A stretch of 51,786 bases of DNA from DYCT01 sp051875715 (GCA_051875715.1 JBJEHD010000054.1:1-51786); one strand, 5' to 3'. Counted from the stretch's first letter, positions 23,391-31,960 are shown. Numbers and translations: made by a program. The notes: generated by a model from the letters alone, not told the origin.

Positions 23391-25655
23391 ATGAACTGCG
23401 CAGAAATTTGCATTGTCAAGCGAGACGGGAAGCGGGAAGACTTCTCTGTCGGAAAGATTCAGAATGCCATCGGAAAGGCCTTTCGGGCCACCGGGCTGAT
23501 GGCGGAAACGGAAGCGGTGGCCGAAGTGACGAACCGGGTGGTGGCACAGATGGTGTCGCCCTCCATCTCGGTCGAGGAAATTCAAGACCTGGTGGAACGC
23601 GAACTGATGAAGGACTATCCCGAGGTGGCCAAAAAGTACATCATCTACCGCGAGTGGCGAAACACCGAGCGAAACAGGAAAACGCACATGAAACAGGTGA
23701 TGGACGGCATCGTTGCCATCGACAAAAACGACGTGAACCTGAGCAACGCCAACATGTCGAGCCACACCCCCGCCGGACAGATGATGACGTTTGCCTCCGA
23801 GGTGACGAAAGACTACACTTACCGTTATTTACTGCCGAGGCAATTTGCCGACGCCCATCAGTCAGGCGACATCCACATCCACGACCTCGACTATTATCCT
23901 ACCAAGACCACCACGTGCATCCAATACGACCTGGCCGACCTCTTTGGCCGCGGATTCCGTACCAAGAACGGAAGCATCCGCCCACCACAGTCCATTCAAA
24001 GCTATGCCACGCTGGCCACCATCGTGTTTCAGACCAATCAGAACGAACAGCACGGCGGACAGGCCATCCCGGCCTTCGACTTCTTCATGGCCGAAGGCGT
24101 TCGTCTGTCGATGCAGAAGCACGTGCGGATGCTGACCTCGTTTTTTGCCGACATGGAAGGCCGCGAACCCAACGCGGAGGAACAGGCGAAAATCCGCGAA
24201 AAAGCCTGGGCATTGACGCGGAAGGACACGCATCAGGCCATGGAAGGCTTCATCCACAACCTCAACACCATGCATTCGCGCGGAGGAAACCAGGTGGTGT
24301 TCAGTTCCATCAACTACGGTACCGACACCTCGGCCGAAGGACGGATGGTGATGGAGGAACTGCTGAATGCCACCATCGAGGGGCTGGGTACACGGGGCGA
24401 AGTGCCGGTGTTCCCCATCCAGATTTTCAAGGTGAAGGACGGTGTTTCGTATTCGGAAGCCGACTTCCAACGCGCCATGCAGGACTTCGATGCCGCCTTG
24501 GAGGGACGGATGACCTTCGAAGCCCCCAATTTCGACCTCTTTCTGAAAGCCTGCCGCACCACGGCCAAGGCTTTGTTCCCCAACTTCATGTTTCTCGACA
24601 CGCCTTTCAACCGGCACGAACGTTGGCGGAAGGACGACCCTCTGCGCTATCGTTACGAACTGGCCACGATGGGGTGTCGCACACGCGTGTTTGAGAATGT
24701 CAACGGAGAAAAGACTTCGCTCGGTAGGGGCAACCTTTCGTTTACGACGATGAACATGCCGCGCCTGGCCATCGAGGCACGCCGGCAGGCGGAGAACGAG
24801 GGTGCGGCGCAGGTCGAAGAACGGGCCAAACAATTGTTTCTGGCCGCTGTGGCCGACAAGGCTGCGCTGATAGCCGAGCAACTTTACGTACGCTACCAGT
24901 ATCAGCGAACGGCTCTTGCACGCCAGTTCCCTTTCATGATGGGCAACAACGTGTGGAAGGGAGGCGGACAGCTGTCGGCCAACGAAGAGGTGGGCGACGT
25001 GTTGCTCAGTGGTACGTTGGGCATTGGGTTCATCGGCGGCCACAATGCTATGGTGGCACTCTACGGCGTGGGACACGGCCATAACCGGCAGGCGTGGGAC
25101 ACGCTTTACGAAGCCGTGCAGGCCATCAACCGGGTGGCCGATGCCTACAAACGGAAATACCGCTTGAACTACTCCGTACTGGCTACGCCGGCCGAGGGCC
25201 TCTCGGGCCGTTTCACCCGGATGGATCGCCAACGTTACGGGGTGATTCCGGGCGTGACGGACCGCGACTACTACGTCAACTCCTTTCACGTGGACGTGAA
25301 GGAGCCTATCAGCATTGTCGAGAAAATCCGCTGTGAGGCACCTTTTCATGCCATTACACGCGGCGGCCACATTACGTATGTGGAACTGGACGGCGAAGCG
25401 CAGAAGAACGTGCGCGCCATTGCCAAGATTGTGCGTGTGATGCACGACGAGGGTATCGGCTACGGTTCCATCAACCATCCGGTGGATACCTGCCATACCT
25501 GTGGCTACAAGGGCGTGATTTATGACAAGTGTCCGGTGTGTCAAAGCGAGAACATCTTGCGGATGCGGCGCATCACCGGCTACCTGACCGGTGATCTGGC
25601 TTCTTGGAACTCGGCCAAACGAGCCGAAGAACGCGACCGGGTGAAACATGGATAG
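23391..25655 (+). CDS. nrdD: Anaerobic (class III) ribonucleoside-triphosphate reductase
   Basis: Glycyl-radical enzyme reducing NTPs to dNTPs without oxygen. The 754-aa protein has an N-terminal ATP-cone (about residues 1-100, IVKRDGKREDFSVGKIQNAI), the large reductase barrel, a zinc site with Cys701/Cys704 (CHTCGY) and Cys714/Cys717 (CPVC), and the glycyl-radical loop RRITGYLTG with the radical at about Gly730. The activase gene nrdG follows immediately. A cobalamin riboswitch precedes it although the enzyme itself needs no B12. Confidence 0.97.
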   Translation: MNCAEICIVKRDGKREDFSVGKIQNAIGKAFRATGLMAETEAVAEVTNRVVAQMVSPSISVEEIQDLVERELMKDYPEVAKKYIIYREWRNTERNRKTHMKQVMDGIVAIDKNDVNLSNANMSSHTPAGQMMTFASEVTKDYTYRYLLPRQFADAHQSGDIHIHDLDYYPTKTTTCIQYDLADLFGRGFRTKNGSIRPPQSIQSYATLATIVFQTNQNEQHGGQAIPAFDFFMAEGVRLSMQKHVRMLTSFFADMEGREPNAEEQAKIREKAWALTRKDTHQAMEGFIHNLNTMHSRGGNQVVFSSINYGTDTSAEGRMVMEELLNATIEGLGTRGEVPVFPIQIFKVKDGVSYSEADFQRAMQDFDAALEGRMTFEAPNFDLFLKACRTTAKALFPNFMFLDTPFNRHERWRKDDPLRYRYELATMGCRTRVFENVNGEKTSLGRGNLSFTTMNMPRLAIEARRQAENEGAAQVEERAKQLFLAAVADKAALIAEQLYVRYQYQRTALARQFPFMMGNNVWKGGGQLSANEEVGDVLLSGTLGIGFIGGHNAMVALYGVGHGHNRQAWDTLYEAVQAINRVADAYKRKYRLNYSVLATPAEGLSGRFTRMDRQRYGVIPGVTDRDYYVNSFHVDVKEPISIVEKIRCEAPFHAITRGGHITYVELDGEAQKNVRAIAKIVRVMHDEGIGYGSINHPVDTCHTCGYKGVIYDKCPVCQSENILRMRRITGYLTGDLASWNSAKRAEERDRVKHG

Positions 25656-25663
25656 GCAGAGCG

Positions 25664-26197
25664 ATGAACCTGTTGTATACCTATTCGGAAACAATTGTAG
25701 ATGGAGAAGGTATCCGCTTCTCCATCTACCTGGCCGGTTGCAGCCACCGGTGTCCCGGTTGCCACAACCCAGCCAGTTGGGACCCGAAGGCCGGTACACC
25801 GCTGACCGACGAGGTGCTGACCGGCCTCATTCGCTCCATCCGTTCCAATCCGTTGCTCGACGGGGTGACACTGTCTGGTGGCGACCCTTTCTTTTGCCCG
25901 GAGGAGTTGCTGACGCTGGTGCGTCGGCTTAAGCAGGAGACCGGATTGAACCTCTGGTGTTATACCGGCTATACCCTCGAACAGTTGCAGGCGCGTCCGG
26001 CCTGTGCCGCTGTGTTGTCCTATGTCGACGTGCTGGTGGACGGGCCGTTTGTCGCGTCGCTCTATTCTCCTTATTTGGAGTTTCGGGGCAGCAGTAATCA
26101 GCGCATCGTCCGCTTGTCTTCCTGCATGGAGCAGGCAATGCCCAATTCCAGCCCGCGCAGTTCGGCCAGTCCGCGTAGTCTTCCTAAACAGGAATAG
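25664..26197 (+). CDS. nrdG: Anaerobic ribonucleotide reductase activating protein, with atypical C-terminus
   Basis: A radical-SAM activase that installs the glycyl radical on NrdD. Cys26, Cys30 and Cys33 form the CxxxCxxC cluster motif in AGCSHRCPGCHN, and TLSGGDPF is the SAM-binding GGE-like segment. The recognisable domain ends near FRGSSNQRIV (about residue 147). The remaining ~30 residues lie in DNA that, on the other strand, encodes the end of uxuA (100-base overlap), and they have low complexity (S/P/R). The start at 25664 lies just after nrdD; its operon partner role is clear. Confidence 0.92.
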   Translation: MNLLYTYSETIVDGEGIRFSIYLAGCSHRCPGCHNPASWDPKAGTPLTDEVLTGLIRSIRSNPLLDGVTLSGGDPFFCPEELLTLVRRLKQETGLNLWCYTGYTLEQLQARPACAAVLSYVDVLVDGPFVASLYSPYLEFRGSSNQRIVRLSSCMEQAMPNSSPRSSASPRSLPKQE

Positions 26198-27288
26198 CCA
26201 GGGTTGGTCTGTTTGTGTAGGTCGTCAATCATCTGGTGTCCGTGGTCTGGGCGCATGGGGATGGATTGTCCTCTGCGCTGCTGCATAAGCAGGAAGTTTT
26301 TCATCACGTGGTACATATCAACATCGCCTTCCAGGTGGTTGGCCTCGTAGAAGTTGCCGTCTTTGTCGCGCTTGGTGCTGCGGAGGTGTACGAAATGAAT
26401 CCTGTCGGCATAACGCTCCATCATACCGGCCAGGTCGTTGCCGGCATCCACTCCGAACGAGCCGGTGCAAAGGCACAGTCCGTTCGATGGATTGGGGACG
26501 GCCTCGATCAGCATCTGGAAGTCCTGCTCTGTGCTTAGGATGCGGGGCAGTCCGAGGATGGACTGCGGTGGGTCGTCCGGATGGATGACTAACTTGATGC
26601 CGGCTTGGTCGGCCACGGGACAGACTTCTTTCAGAAAGTCGATTAGGTGGTGGCGCAATTGCTCGGGGCTGATGTCCCGGTATCGGTCTAGTTCGGCTCG
26701 GAACTGCTCCAATGTGAAACTTTCTTCCGCACCGGGAAGTCCGGCAATCATGTTGCTGGTGAGGCGTTGGATGTCGGTTTCATCCATCTGTTCGAATCGT
26801 CGGCGTGCCTGCGCCTTTTCTTCCTCGGTGTACTCGTCGGCGGCCTGCGGACGCTGCAGGATGAAAAGGTCGAAGGCCATGAAAGCAGCCCGTTCGAAGC
26901 GGAGTGCTCTGGAGCCGTCGGGCATAGGGTAGGCCAGATCGGTGCGGGTCCAATCGAGCACTGGCATGAAGTTGTAGGTCACCGTGCGGATGTTGCATTG
27001 GGCCAGGTTACGCAGGCTTTGTTTGTAGTTCTCAATGTATTGCCGGAAGTGCCCCGTTTGCGTCTTGATGTGTTCGTGTACGGGGACACTTTCCACTACA
27101 CTCCATTTTAGACCGGCTTCTTCAATCAACTGTTTCCGTCGGAGGATTTCGTCTACCGGCCATATTTCTCCATTCGGAATGTGATGGAGGGCGCTGACGA
27201 TGCCGGTAGCTCCGGCTTGCCGGATGTCGCTCAGTGATACTGGGTCGTTCGGGCCGTACCAGCGCCATGTCTGTTCGCATAAGTACAT
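26098..27288 (-). CDS. uxuA: Mannonate dehydratase
   Basis: Dehydrates D-mannonate to 2-keto-3-deoxygluconate in glucuronate catabolism. The 396-aa TIM-barrel protein begins MYLCEQTWRWYGPNDPVSL and contains SALHHIPNGEIWP, LVIHPDDPPQSILGLPRI and the C-terminal RPDHGHQMIDD and GYSCLGRLRGLAELRGLE. Metal ligands in this family lie in the HPDDP and RPDHG motifs, both present. It is downstream of an SDR gene likely to act as mannonate oxidoreductase (24-base gap). The last few codons overlap the end of nrdG on the opposite strand. Confidence 0.95.
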   Translation of the reverse strand: MYLCEQTWRWYGPNDPVSLSDIRQAGATGIVSALHHIPNGEIWPVDEILRRKQLIEEAGLKWSVVESVPVHEHIKTQTGHFRQYIENYKQSLRNLAQCNIRTVTYNFMPVLDWTRTDLAYPMPDGSRALRFERAAFMAFDLFILQRPQAADEYTEEEKAQARRRFEQMDETDIQRLTSNMIAGLPGAEESFTLEQFRAELDRYRDISPEQLRHHLIDFLKEVCPVADQAGIKLVIHPDDPPQSILGLPRILSTEQDFQMLIEAVPNPSNGLCLCTGSFGVDAGNDLAGMMERYADRIHFVHLRSTKRDKDGNFYEANHLEGDVDMYHVMKNFLLMQQRRGQSIPMRPDHGHQMIDDLHKQTNPGYSCLGRLRGLAELRGLELGIACSMQEDKRTMR

Positions 27289-27311
27289 AAGGGATTTGTT
27301 TTTAAGTGGTT

Positions 27312-28127
27312 TTAGATGGAGAAGGCATCGAAGCCGCCGTCGACGATGGCTACGGTTCCGGTAACGAAGCGCGAGGCATTGCTGATGAGGTAGTGCACGG
27401 TGCCGCATAGGTCCTCTGGCTCTCCAAATCGTCTGAAGGGCGTGTGGGCGATGATGGTTTTGGCCCGGTCGGTGAGCGAGCCGTCCGGATGGGTGAGCAG
27501 TGTGCGGTTCTGTTCCGTCAGAAAAAAGCCGGGGGCGATGCTGTTCACCCGCACTCCGTTGCCGAACTTGGTGGCCAGTTCGGTGGCGAGGTATTTCGTA
27601 AAGTTGGCGATGGCGGCTTTGGCAGCACTATATCCGACCACGCGGGTCAGTGGGCGCAGGCCGGATTCGGAGCAGAAGTTGAGGACGACCCCCTTGTTTC
27701 GGGTGGCCAGGTCCTGTCCGAACACCTGGGTGGGGAGTACCGTCCCGAACAAGTTCAAGTCGACCACGCTTCGGAAGGCATCCACCGAGAGGTCAAAAAA
27801 TGTCTGGTCCGGAGCGATGGTGGCACCGGTCATATTTCCTCCGGCTGCGTTGATAAGCACATCGATACGTCCGTAGCGTTGCAGGATGGCATCTTTGGTG
27901 CGTTGGAGAGCCTGCTCGTCCAGTACGTCAGTCCGATAGAAGGAGGCTTCGTTTCCTTTGGCCCGTATGTCGGCCGCCAGTTGGTTTCCCGCATCCTCCT
28001 TGCGAGCCAGGATGGCTACCTTTGCGCCCTGTTCGGCTAAGTAGGCGGCGATGCACCGGCCCAGGACTCCGGTCCCGCCGGTGATGACCACCACCTCGTT
28101 TGTCAGGTCGAATAAGTTGTTTTTCAT
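27312..28127 (-). CDS. SDR oxidoreductase, probable D-mannonate oxidoreductase
   Basis: A 271-aa classical short-chain dehydrogenase: NAD(P)-binding TGGTGVLG (residues 16-23), INAAGG, and catalytic Ser153, Tyr166 and Lys170 (YSAAK). It lies directly upstream of uxuA in the same direction. In Bacteroidetes, SDR proteins of this type serve in place of UxuB to reduce fructuronate to mannonate; I infer this role from the context and similarity, not from unique residues. A minus-strand TACCTTTG box lies at 28166-28173. Confidence 0.85.
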   Translation of the reverse strand: MKNNLFDLTNEVVVITGGTGVLGRCIAAYLAEQGAKVAILARKEDAGNQLAADIRAKGNEASFYRTDVLDEQALQRTKDAILQRYGRIDVLINAAGGNMTGATIAPDQTFFDLSVDAFRSVVDLNLFGTVLPTQVFGQDLATRNKGVVLNFCSESGLRPLTRVVGYSAAKAAIANFTKYLATELATKFGNGVRVNSIAPGFFLTEQNRTLLTHPDGSLTDRAKTIIAHTPFRRFGEPEDLCGTVHYLISNASRFVTGTVAIVDGGFDAFSI

Positions 28128-28165
28128 GTTTTGATGCGATATGGTTAGCGGTTTTGCTTTGCCTG

Positions 28166-28173
28166 CAAAGGTA
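28166..28173 (-). promoter_or_regulatory. Promoter -7 box of the SDR-uxuA operon (TACCTTTG)
   Basis: A perfect TAnnTTTG box on the minus strand, about 39 bases upstream of the SDR start. Confidence 0.6.
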
Positions 28174-28194
28174 ACAATAATTTCCTACGCTCGT

Positions 28195-28338
28195 GCAATA
28201 TTGGCTGCCGACATCATCTTGACGACGGCGGAAGTACGAAAGATGGACGAGGAACTGGACCGCATGAGGATGAGTGAAGTGTTCAGCGGATCGCCCGTGA
28301 GGAAGCGCGCGGAAGCGAATAAGATAGAAAAAGGTTGA
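28195..28338 (+). pseudogene. C-terminal remnant of an aldo/keto reductase
   Basis: A plus-strand frame of about 47 codons reads AADIILTTAEVRKMDEELD and then MRMSEVFSGSPVRK, ending at a TGA. This resembles the last segment of aldo/keto reductases (gAaDi.LT.eEv..ld..Ld.m.mS.VFgGS). No catalytic barrel precedes it; upstream is the SDR promoter. It is therefore probably the tail of a deleted gene. The match is from memory of the family pattern and needs a search. Confidence 0.45.
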
Positions 28339-28442
28339 ATCTCCTATGGGGCGGATGGACCGGAGCACGCAGGATGCCGAATCACGGCAACGAAATCCGA
28401 GGCGATTGGGGCTCCAGGCAGGCGGAGCGTTGACATAAGGGC

Positions 28443-28512
28443 AAAAAAAAGGAGTACCGCTGTACTCCAACCTTTGTTAACCTTAAAATCTAATACTATG
28501 AAAAACACATTG
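28443..28512 (-). ncRNA. Putative small RNA unit with own promoter and terminator
   Basis: On the minus strand a -7 box TACCTTTG (28513-28520) is followed after about 45 bases by a perfect 7-bp stem-loop (GGAGTAC-n4-GTACTCC, 28451-28468) and eight Ts (28443-28450). The predicted transcript is about 60-65 nt and contains GTATTAGATTTTAAGGTTAA, a wording I recall as recurrent in Bacteroides intergenic regions. No ORF of useful size occurs on that strand. It could be a multicopy sRNA or a leader/terminator fragment. Confidence 0.45.
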
Positions 28513-28646
28513 CAAAGGTACGGGCTTTGGATAAACTTCCAAAGAAAAGGGCGAGAAAATGATGTTATATAACATATATTAACCATGCGGGGTCGATTCT
28601 CTCATTTATCCTACGGTAACAACAGCCTCCAAAAGTTTTAGCGGAA

Positions 28647-28704
28647 AGCAATAATTCGCAAACCGTCACGCGAGTACACGTAAATCGCAATGCGAGTACT
28701 CGCA
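28647..28704. repeat. Triplet of GCGAGTACTCGC-type palindromes at 22-bp spacing (locus 3)
   Basis: TGCGAGTACTCGCA (28691-28704) is a perfect 14-bp palindrome. Preceding it are a weaker copy CGCGAGTACACGTA (28669-28682) and a very degenerate one AGCAATAATTCGCA (28647-28660). Centres are 22 bp apart each time. The layout resembles the two ACGATTnnnAATCGT triplets but the sequence differs. The surrounding gap 28128-28805 (678 bases) also holds the SDR promoter, an aldo/keto reductase remnant, the sRNA-like unit and the valS terminator; 28540-28646 shows nothing recognisable. Confidence 0.55.
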
Positions 28705-28732
28705 TACGCAGAGGGGGCTACATAAAGATAAA

Positions 28733-28777
28733 GAGAGAGGGTGTATCAAACAACTTTCATTTGACACACCCTCTCTC
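28733..28777 (-). terminator. Terminator downstream of valS
   Basis: An 18-bp stem with one mismatch (GAGAGAGGGTGTATCAAA with TTTGACACACCCTCTCTC) closes a 9-base loop 28 bases beyond the valS stop. The flanking sequence is only moderately T-rich on the minus strand. Confidence 0.75.
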
Positions 28778-28805
28778 GGAGGAGTATTGGGATAAGCCTC
28801 GCGCC

Positions 28806-31448
28806 TTATTTCTTCAGCGAAGCGATGCTTTCTTTAATGGCTGCAATCTTGCTTTCGGCGTCGGCCTGCTTTTTGCGCTCCATTTCGATGACTTGTGCGG
28901 GGGCCTTGCTGACGAACTTTTCGTTGCTCAGTTTCTTGAGCACGCTGGCGAGGAATCCCTCCTGGTATTTCAGGTCAGCCTCGAGTTTCTGCAGTTCGGC
29001 TTCCGTGTCGATGAGGTCGCCCATCGGGATGGCGAATTCCGTGGTGCCGACCAGGAAGGACACGCTGCTGGCGCTCTTTGCGTCGACCACGCTGACCGAA
29101 CGGATGTTGGCCAGGCGGGCGAACAGGCACTGGATGCGCGACATCAGCGAGGGGATGCTTCCCGTCAGTTCCAGGTCGAGCGGTTCGCGCGGCGAGAGGT
29201 TTTTCTGTGCACGGATGCTGCGGATGTTCGTCACGGCCTGCAGGAGCAGGTCGTATTGCGCCAGGCTGTCTCGCTCGTCGTCGGTGAGCGGTTGCACCTT
29301 GTCCATCGGCTTGCACATGATGCTTTCTCCCTCCTGTCTCGGTTCGAGGGCCTGCCACAGTTCTTCGGTGATGAAGGGCATGAAGGGGTGCAGCAGTTGG
29401 AGCAACTGCTCGAAGAAGCGGCGTGTGCCGTAGTAGGTGGCGGCATCGGCCGGTTCGCCGTAAGCCGGTTTCACCATTTCCAGATACCACGACGAGAAGT
29501 CGTCCCAGAAGAGTTTGTAGATGGCCATGAGGGCCTCGCTCAGACGGTATTTCGAGAGGAGGTCTGCCGCTTCGGCTTCTACCTGTTGCAGACGCAGGCC
29601 GAACCAGGTTTGGGCTTCCTTCACGGTGTCGGGCGTCGGGCGCGACTCGTCGAGTTGCCAGCCCTGTACCAGGCGGAAGGCGTTCCATATCTTATTGCAG
29701 AAGTTGCGGCCTTGCTCGCACAGCGACTCGTCGAACAAGATGTCGTTGCCGGCGGGTGCGGCCAGCATCATGCCCATGCGGACGCCGTCGGCTCCGTAGC
29801 GGTCGATCAGGTCGATGGGGTCGGGCGAGTTGCCCAACGATTTCGACATCTTGCGTCCCAGTTTGTCGCGTACGATGCCGGTGAAGTAGACGTGGCGGAA
29901 AGGCATGTCGCCCAGGTATTCGTAGCCGGCCATGATCATGCGGGCCACCCAGAAGAAGATGATGTCCGGACCTGTCACGAGGTCGTTGGTCGGATAGTAA
30001 TAGTTGATTTCCTCGTTGCCGGGGTTGTTGATGCCGTCGAACAGCGAGATGGGCCAAAGCCATGACGAGAACCACGTGTCGAGGCAATCTTCGTCTTGCC
30101 GCAGGTCGGCTGCCGTCAGGGCTTGGTTGCCGGTCTTCTCGATGGCCAGGCGCAAGGCCTCTTCGGGCGTTTCGGCCACGACGTATCCGCCTTCGGGCAG
30201 GAAGTAGGCCGGGATGCGGTGTCCCCACCACAACTGGCGGCTGATGCACCAGTCCTTGATGTTTTCCAACCAGTTCTTGTAGGTGTTCTTGTATTTGGGC
30301 GGATAGAACTTCAGTTCGTCGTTCATGACCGGTGGGAGGGCCATGTCGGCAAAGTGCTGCATACGCAAGAACCATTGCATGGAGAGTTTCGGCTCGATGG
30401 GTACGTGGGTGCGTTCCGAGCAGCCCACCTTGTTGGTATAGGCTTCCACTTTCTCCAGCAGGCCGGCGGCGTCGAGGTCCTTCTCGATCTGGCGGCGTAC
30501 ATCGAAACGGTCCATCCCGACGTACATGCCGGCGGCTTCGGACAGCGTGCCGTCGTCGTTGAAGATGTCGATGCTGGGCAGGTTGTATTTTTCGCCCAGC
30601 ATGTAGTCGTTCACGTCGTGTGCGGGCGTCACCTTCAGACATCCCGTCCCGAACTCGATGTCTACGTATTCATCTTCGATGACCGGGATGACGCGGCCCA
30701 CCAGCGGCACGATGACCTTCTTTCCCTTCAGCCACTGGTTTTTGGGGTCGTTGGGGTTGATGCACATGGCCGTGTCGCCCATGATGGTTTCGGGGCGCGT
30801 GGTGGCGACGATGGCATATTTCTCCGGCTCTCCTTCCACGTAGTAGCGCAGATAGTAGAGTTTGCTGTGCTCTTCCTTATAGATGACTTCCTCGTCGGAG
30901 AGGGCGGTCAGGGCCTTGGGGTCCCAGTTGACCATGCGCACGCCTCGGTAGATGAGGCCCTTGCGATAGAGGTCGCAGAAGACCTTGATGACGCTGCTGC
31001 TGCGTTCTTCGTCCATGGTGAAGGCGGTCCGGTCCCAATCGCACGATGCTCCCAGCCGGCGCAACTGCTTGAGGATGATGCCTCCGTGCTCTTCAGTCCA
31101 ATTCCAAGCATGGCGCAGGAATTCTTCGCGGCTGAGGTCTGTCTTCTTGATGCCTTGCTCGGCCAGTTTGTTCACCACCTTGGCTTCGGTGGCGATGGAG
31201 GCGTGGTCGGTGCCCGGCACCCAGCAGGCGTTCTTGCCTTCCATGCGTGCGCGGCGTACGAGGATATCCTGGATGGTGTTGTTCAGCATGTGGCCCATGT
31301 GGAGCACACCGGTCACGTTGGGAGGGGGGATGACGACGGTATAGGGCTCGCGTCCATCGGGTTTCGACTTAAACAGTTTGTGGTCCAGCCAATACTGATA
31401 CCATTTCCCTTCCACGTCGGCGGGATTGTACTTGCTTGCTAATTCCAT
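28806..31448 (-). CDS. valS: Valine-tRNA ligase
   Basis: Class I aminoacyl-tRNA synthetase charging tRNA-Val. The 880-aa protein has the HIGH-type motif PNVTGVLHMGHMLN near residue 45, the editing (CP1) domain with TTRPETIMGDTA, and KMSKSLGNSPDP for the KMSKS loop. An anticodon-binding domain and a C-terminal coiled-coil arm rich in K/E/A (ending KESIASLKK) follow. I chose the ATG at 31448 (MELASKYNPADVEGKWY); the long upstream frame lacks similarity. A TAATTTTG box lies at 31499-31506. Confidence 0.97.
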   Translation of the reverse strand: MELASKYNPADVEGKWYQYWLDHKLFKSKPDGREPYTVVIPPPNVTGVLHMGHMLNNTIQDILVRRARMEGKNACWVPGTDHASIATEAKVVNKLAEQGIKKTDLSREEFLRHAWNWTEEHGGIILKQLRRLGASCDWDRTAFTMDEERSSSVIKVFCDLYRKGLIYRGVRMVNWDPKALTALSDEEVIYKEEHSKLYYLRYYVEGEPEKYAIVATTRPETIMGDTAMCINPNDPKNQWLKGKKVIVPLVGRVIPVIEDEYVDIEFGTGCLKVTPAHDVNDYMLGEKYNLPSIDIFNDDGTLSEAAGMYVGMDRFDVRRQIEKDLDAAGLLEKVEAYTNKVGCSERTHVPIEPKLSMQWFLRMQHFADMALPPVMNDELKFYPPKYKNTYKNWLENIKDWCISRQLWWGHRIPAYFLPEGGYVVAETPEEALRLAIEKTGNQALTAADLRQDEDCLDTWFSSWLWPISLFDGINNPGNEEINYYYPTNDLVTGPDIIFFWVARMIMAGYEYLGDMPFRHVYFTGIVRDKLGRKMSKSLGNSPDPIDLIDRYGADGVRMGMMLAAPAGNDILFDESLCEQGRNFCNKIWNAFRLVQGWQLDESRPTPDTVKEAQTWFGLRLQQVEAEAADLLSKYRLSEALMAIYKLFWDDFSSWYLEMVKPAYGEPADAATYYGTRRFFEQLLQLLHPFMPFITEELWQALEPRQEGESIMCKPMDKVQPLTDDERDSLAQYDLLLQAVTNIRSIRAQKNLSPREPLDLELTGSIPSLMSRIQCLFARLANIRSVSVVDAKSASSVSFLVGTTEFAIPMGDLIDTEAELQKLEADLKYQEGFLASVLKKLSNEKFVSKAPAQVIEMERKKQADAESKIAAIKESIASLKK

Positions 31449-31498
31449 GGTTGTATCTATTCTGTAATGTTTCTGCTTATGCGGATATTTTGAGCCTG

Positions 31499-31506
31499 CA
31501 AAATTA
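31499..31506 (-). promoter_or_regulatory. Promoter -7 box of valS (TAATTTTG)
   Basis: A TAnnTTTG match on the minus strand, 50 bases upstream of valS, divergent from the fucose operon promoter. Confidence 0.5.
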
Positions 31507-31583
31507 CGTATTATAAATTTAATAATGTGTACGTCGGATGTTCTTTTCTGAACAAAGGAGTTTCCGCATACGGGATTTTTTTG

Positions 31584-31591
31584 CAATTTTG
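31584..31591 (+). promoter_or_regulatory. Probable promoter -7 box of the fucose mutarotase-fkp operon (CAATTTTG)
   Basis: A near match to TAnnTTTG lies 35 bases before the mutarotase gene. The first base deviates, so this is less certain than the other boxes. Confidence 0.4.
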
Positions 31592-31625
31592 CACCTTGAT
31601 TGAATAATCTATAAGATAAGATACT

Positions 31626-31955
31626 ATGAAACGATATTGCCAGACATTGGACTTGTATGACAATCCGGAACTGATTGCTGCGTATGTAGAGGAGCATCGG
31701 CATGTGTGGGACGAGGTGAAGGCCGGTATCCGCGAGGTAGGCATCCTCGATATGCAGATTTATATCTTGGACAACCGCCTGTTCATGATTGTGGACACGG
31801 TGGACGAGTTCGACTGGGAAAAGGACAATGCGCGCTTGGCCACGCTGCCCCGTCAGACGGAATGGGAGGCCCACATGGCCAAATACCAGCAGGCCCTGCC
31901 CGGACAGGCTTCGCACGAGAAATGGAAAATGATGGAACAAATATTTCAATTATAA
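31626..31955 (+). CDS. L-fucose/L-rhamnose mutarotase
   Basis: A 109-aa ferredoxin-like mutarotase of the RhaM/FucU-like YiiL group, interconverting anomers of a 6-deoxy-L-sugar. Family features are EEHRHVWDEVKAGIREVGILDMQIY and the C-terminal MMEQIFQL. Because fkp starts only five bases later, L-fucose is the likelier sugar: mutarotation would supply beta-L-fucose to the fucokinase. The sequence alone does not separate fucose from rhamnose activity. Confidence 0.88.
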   Translation: MKRYCQTLDLYDNPELIAAYVEEHRHVWDEVKAGIREVGILDMQIYILDNRLFMIVDTVDEFDWEKDNARLATLPRQTEWEAHMAKYQQALPGQASHEKWKMMEQIFQL

Positions 31956-31960
31956 AGGGT

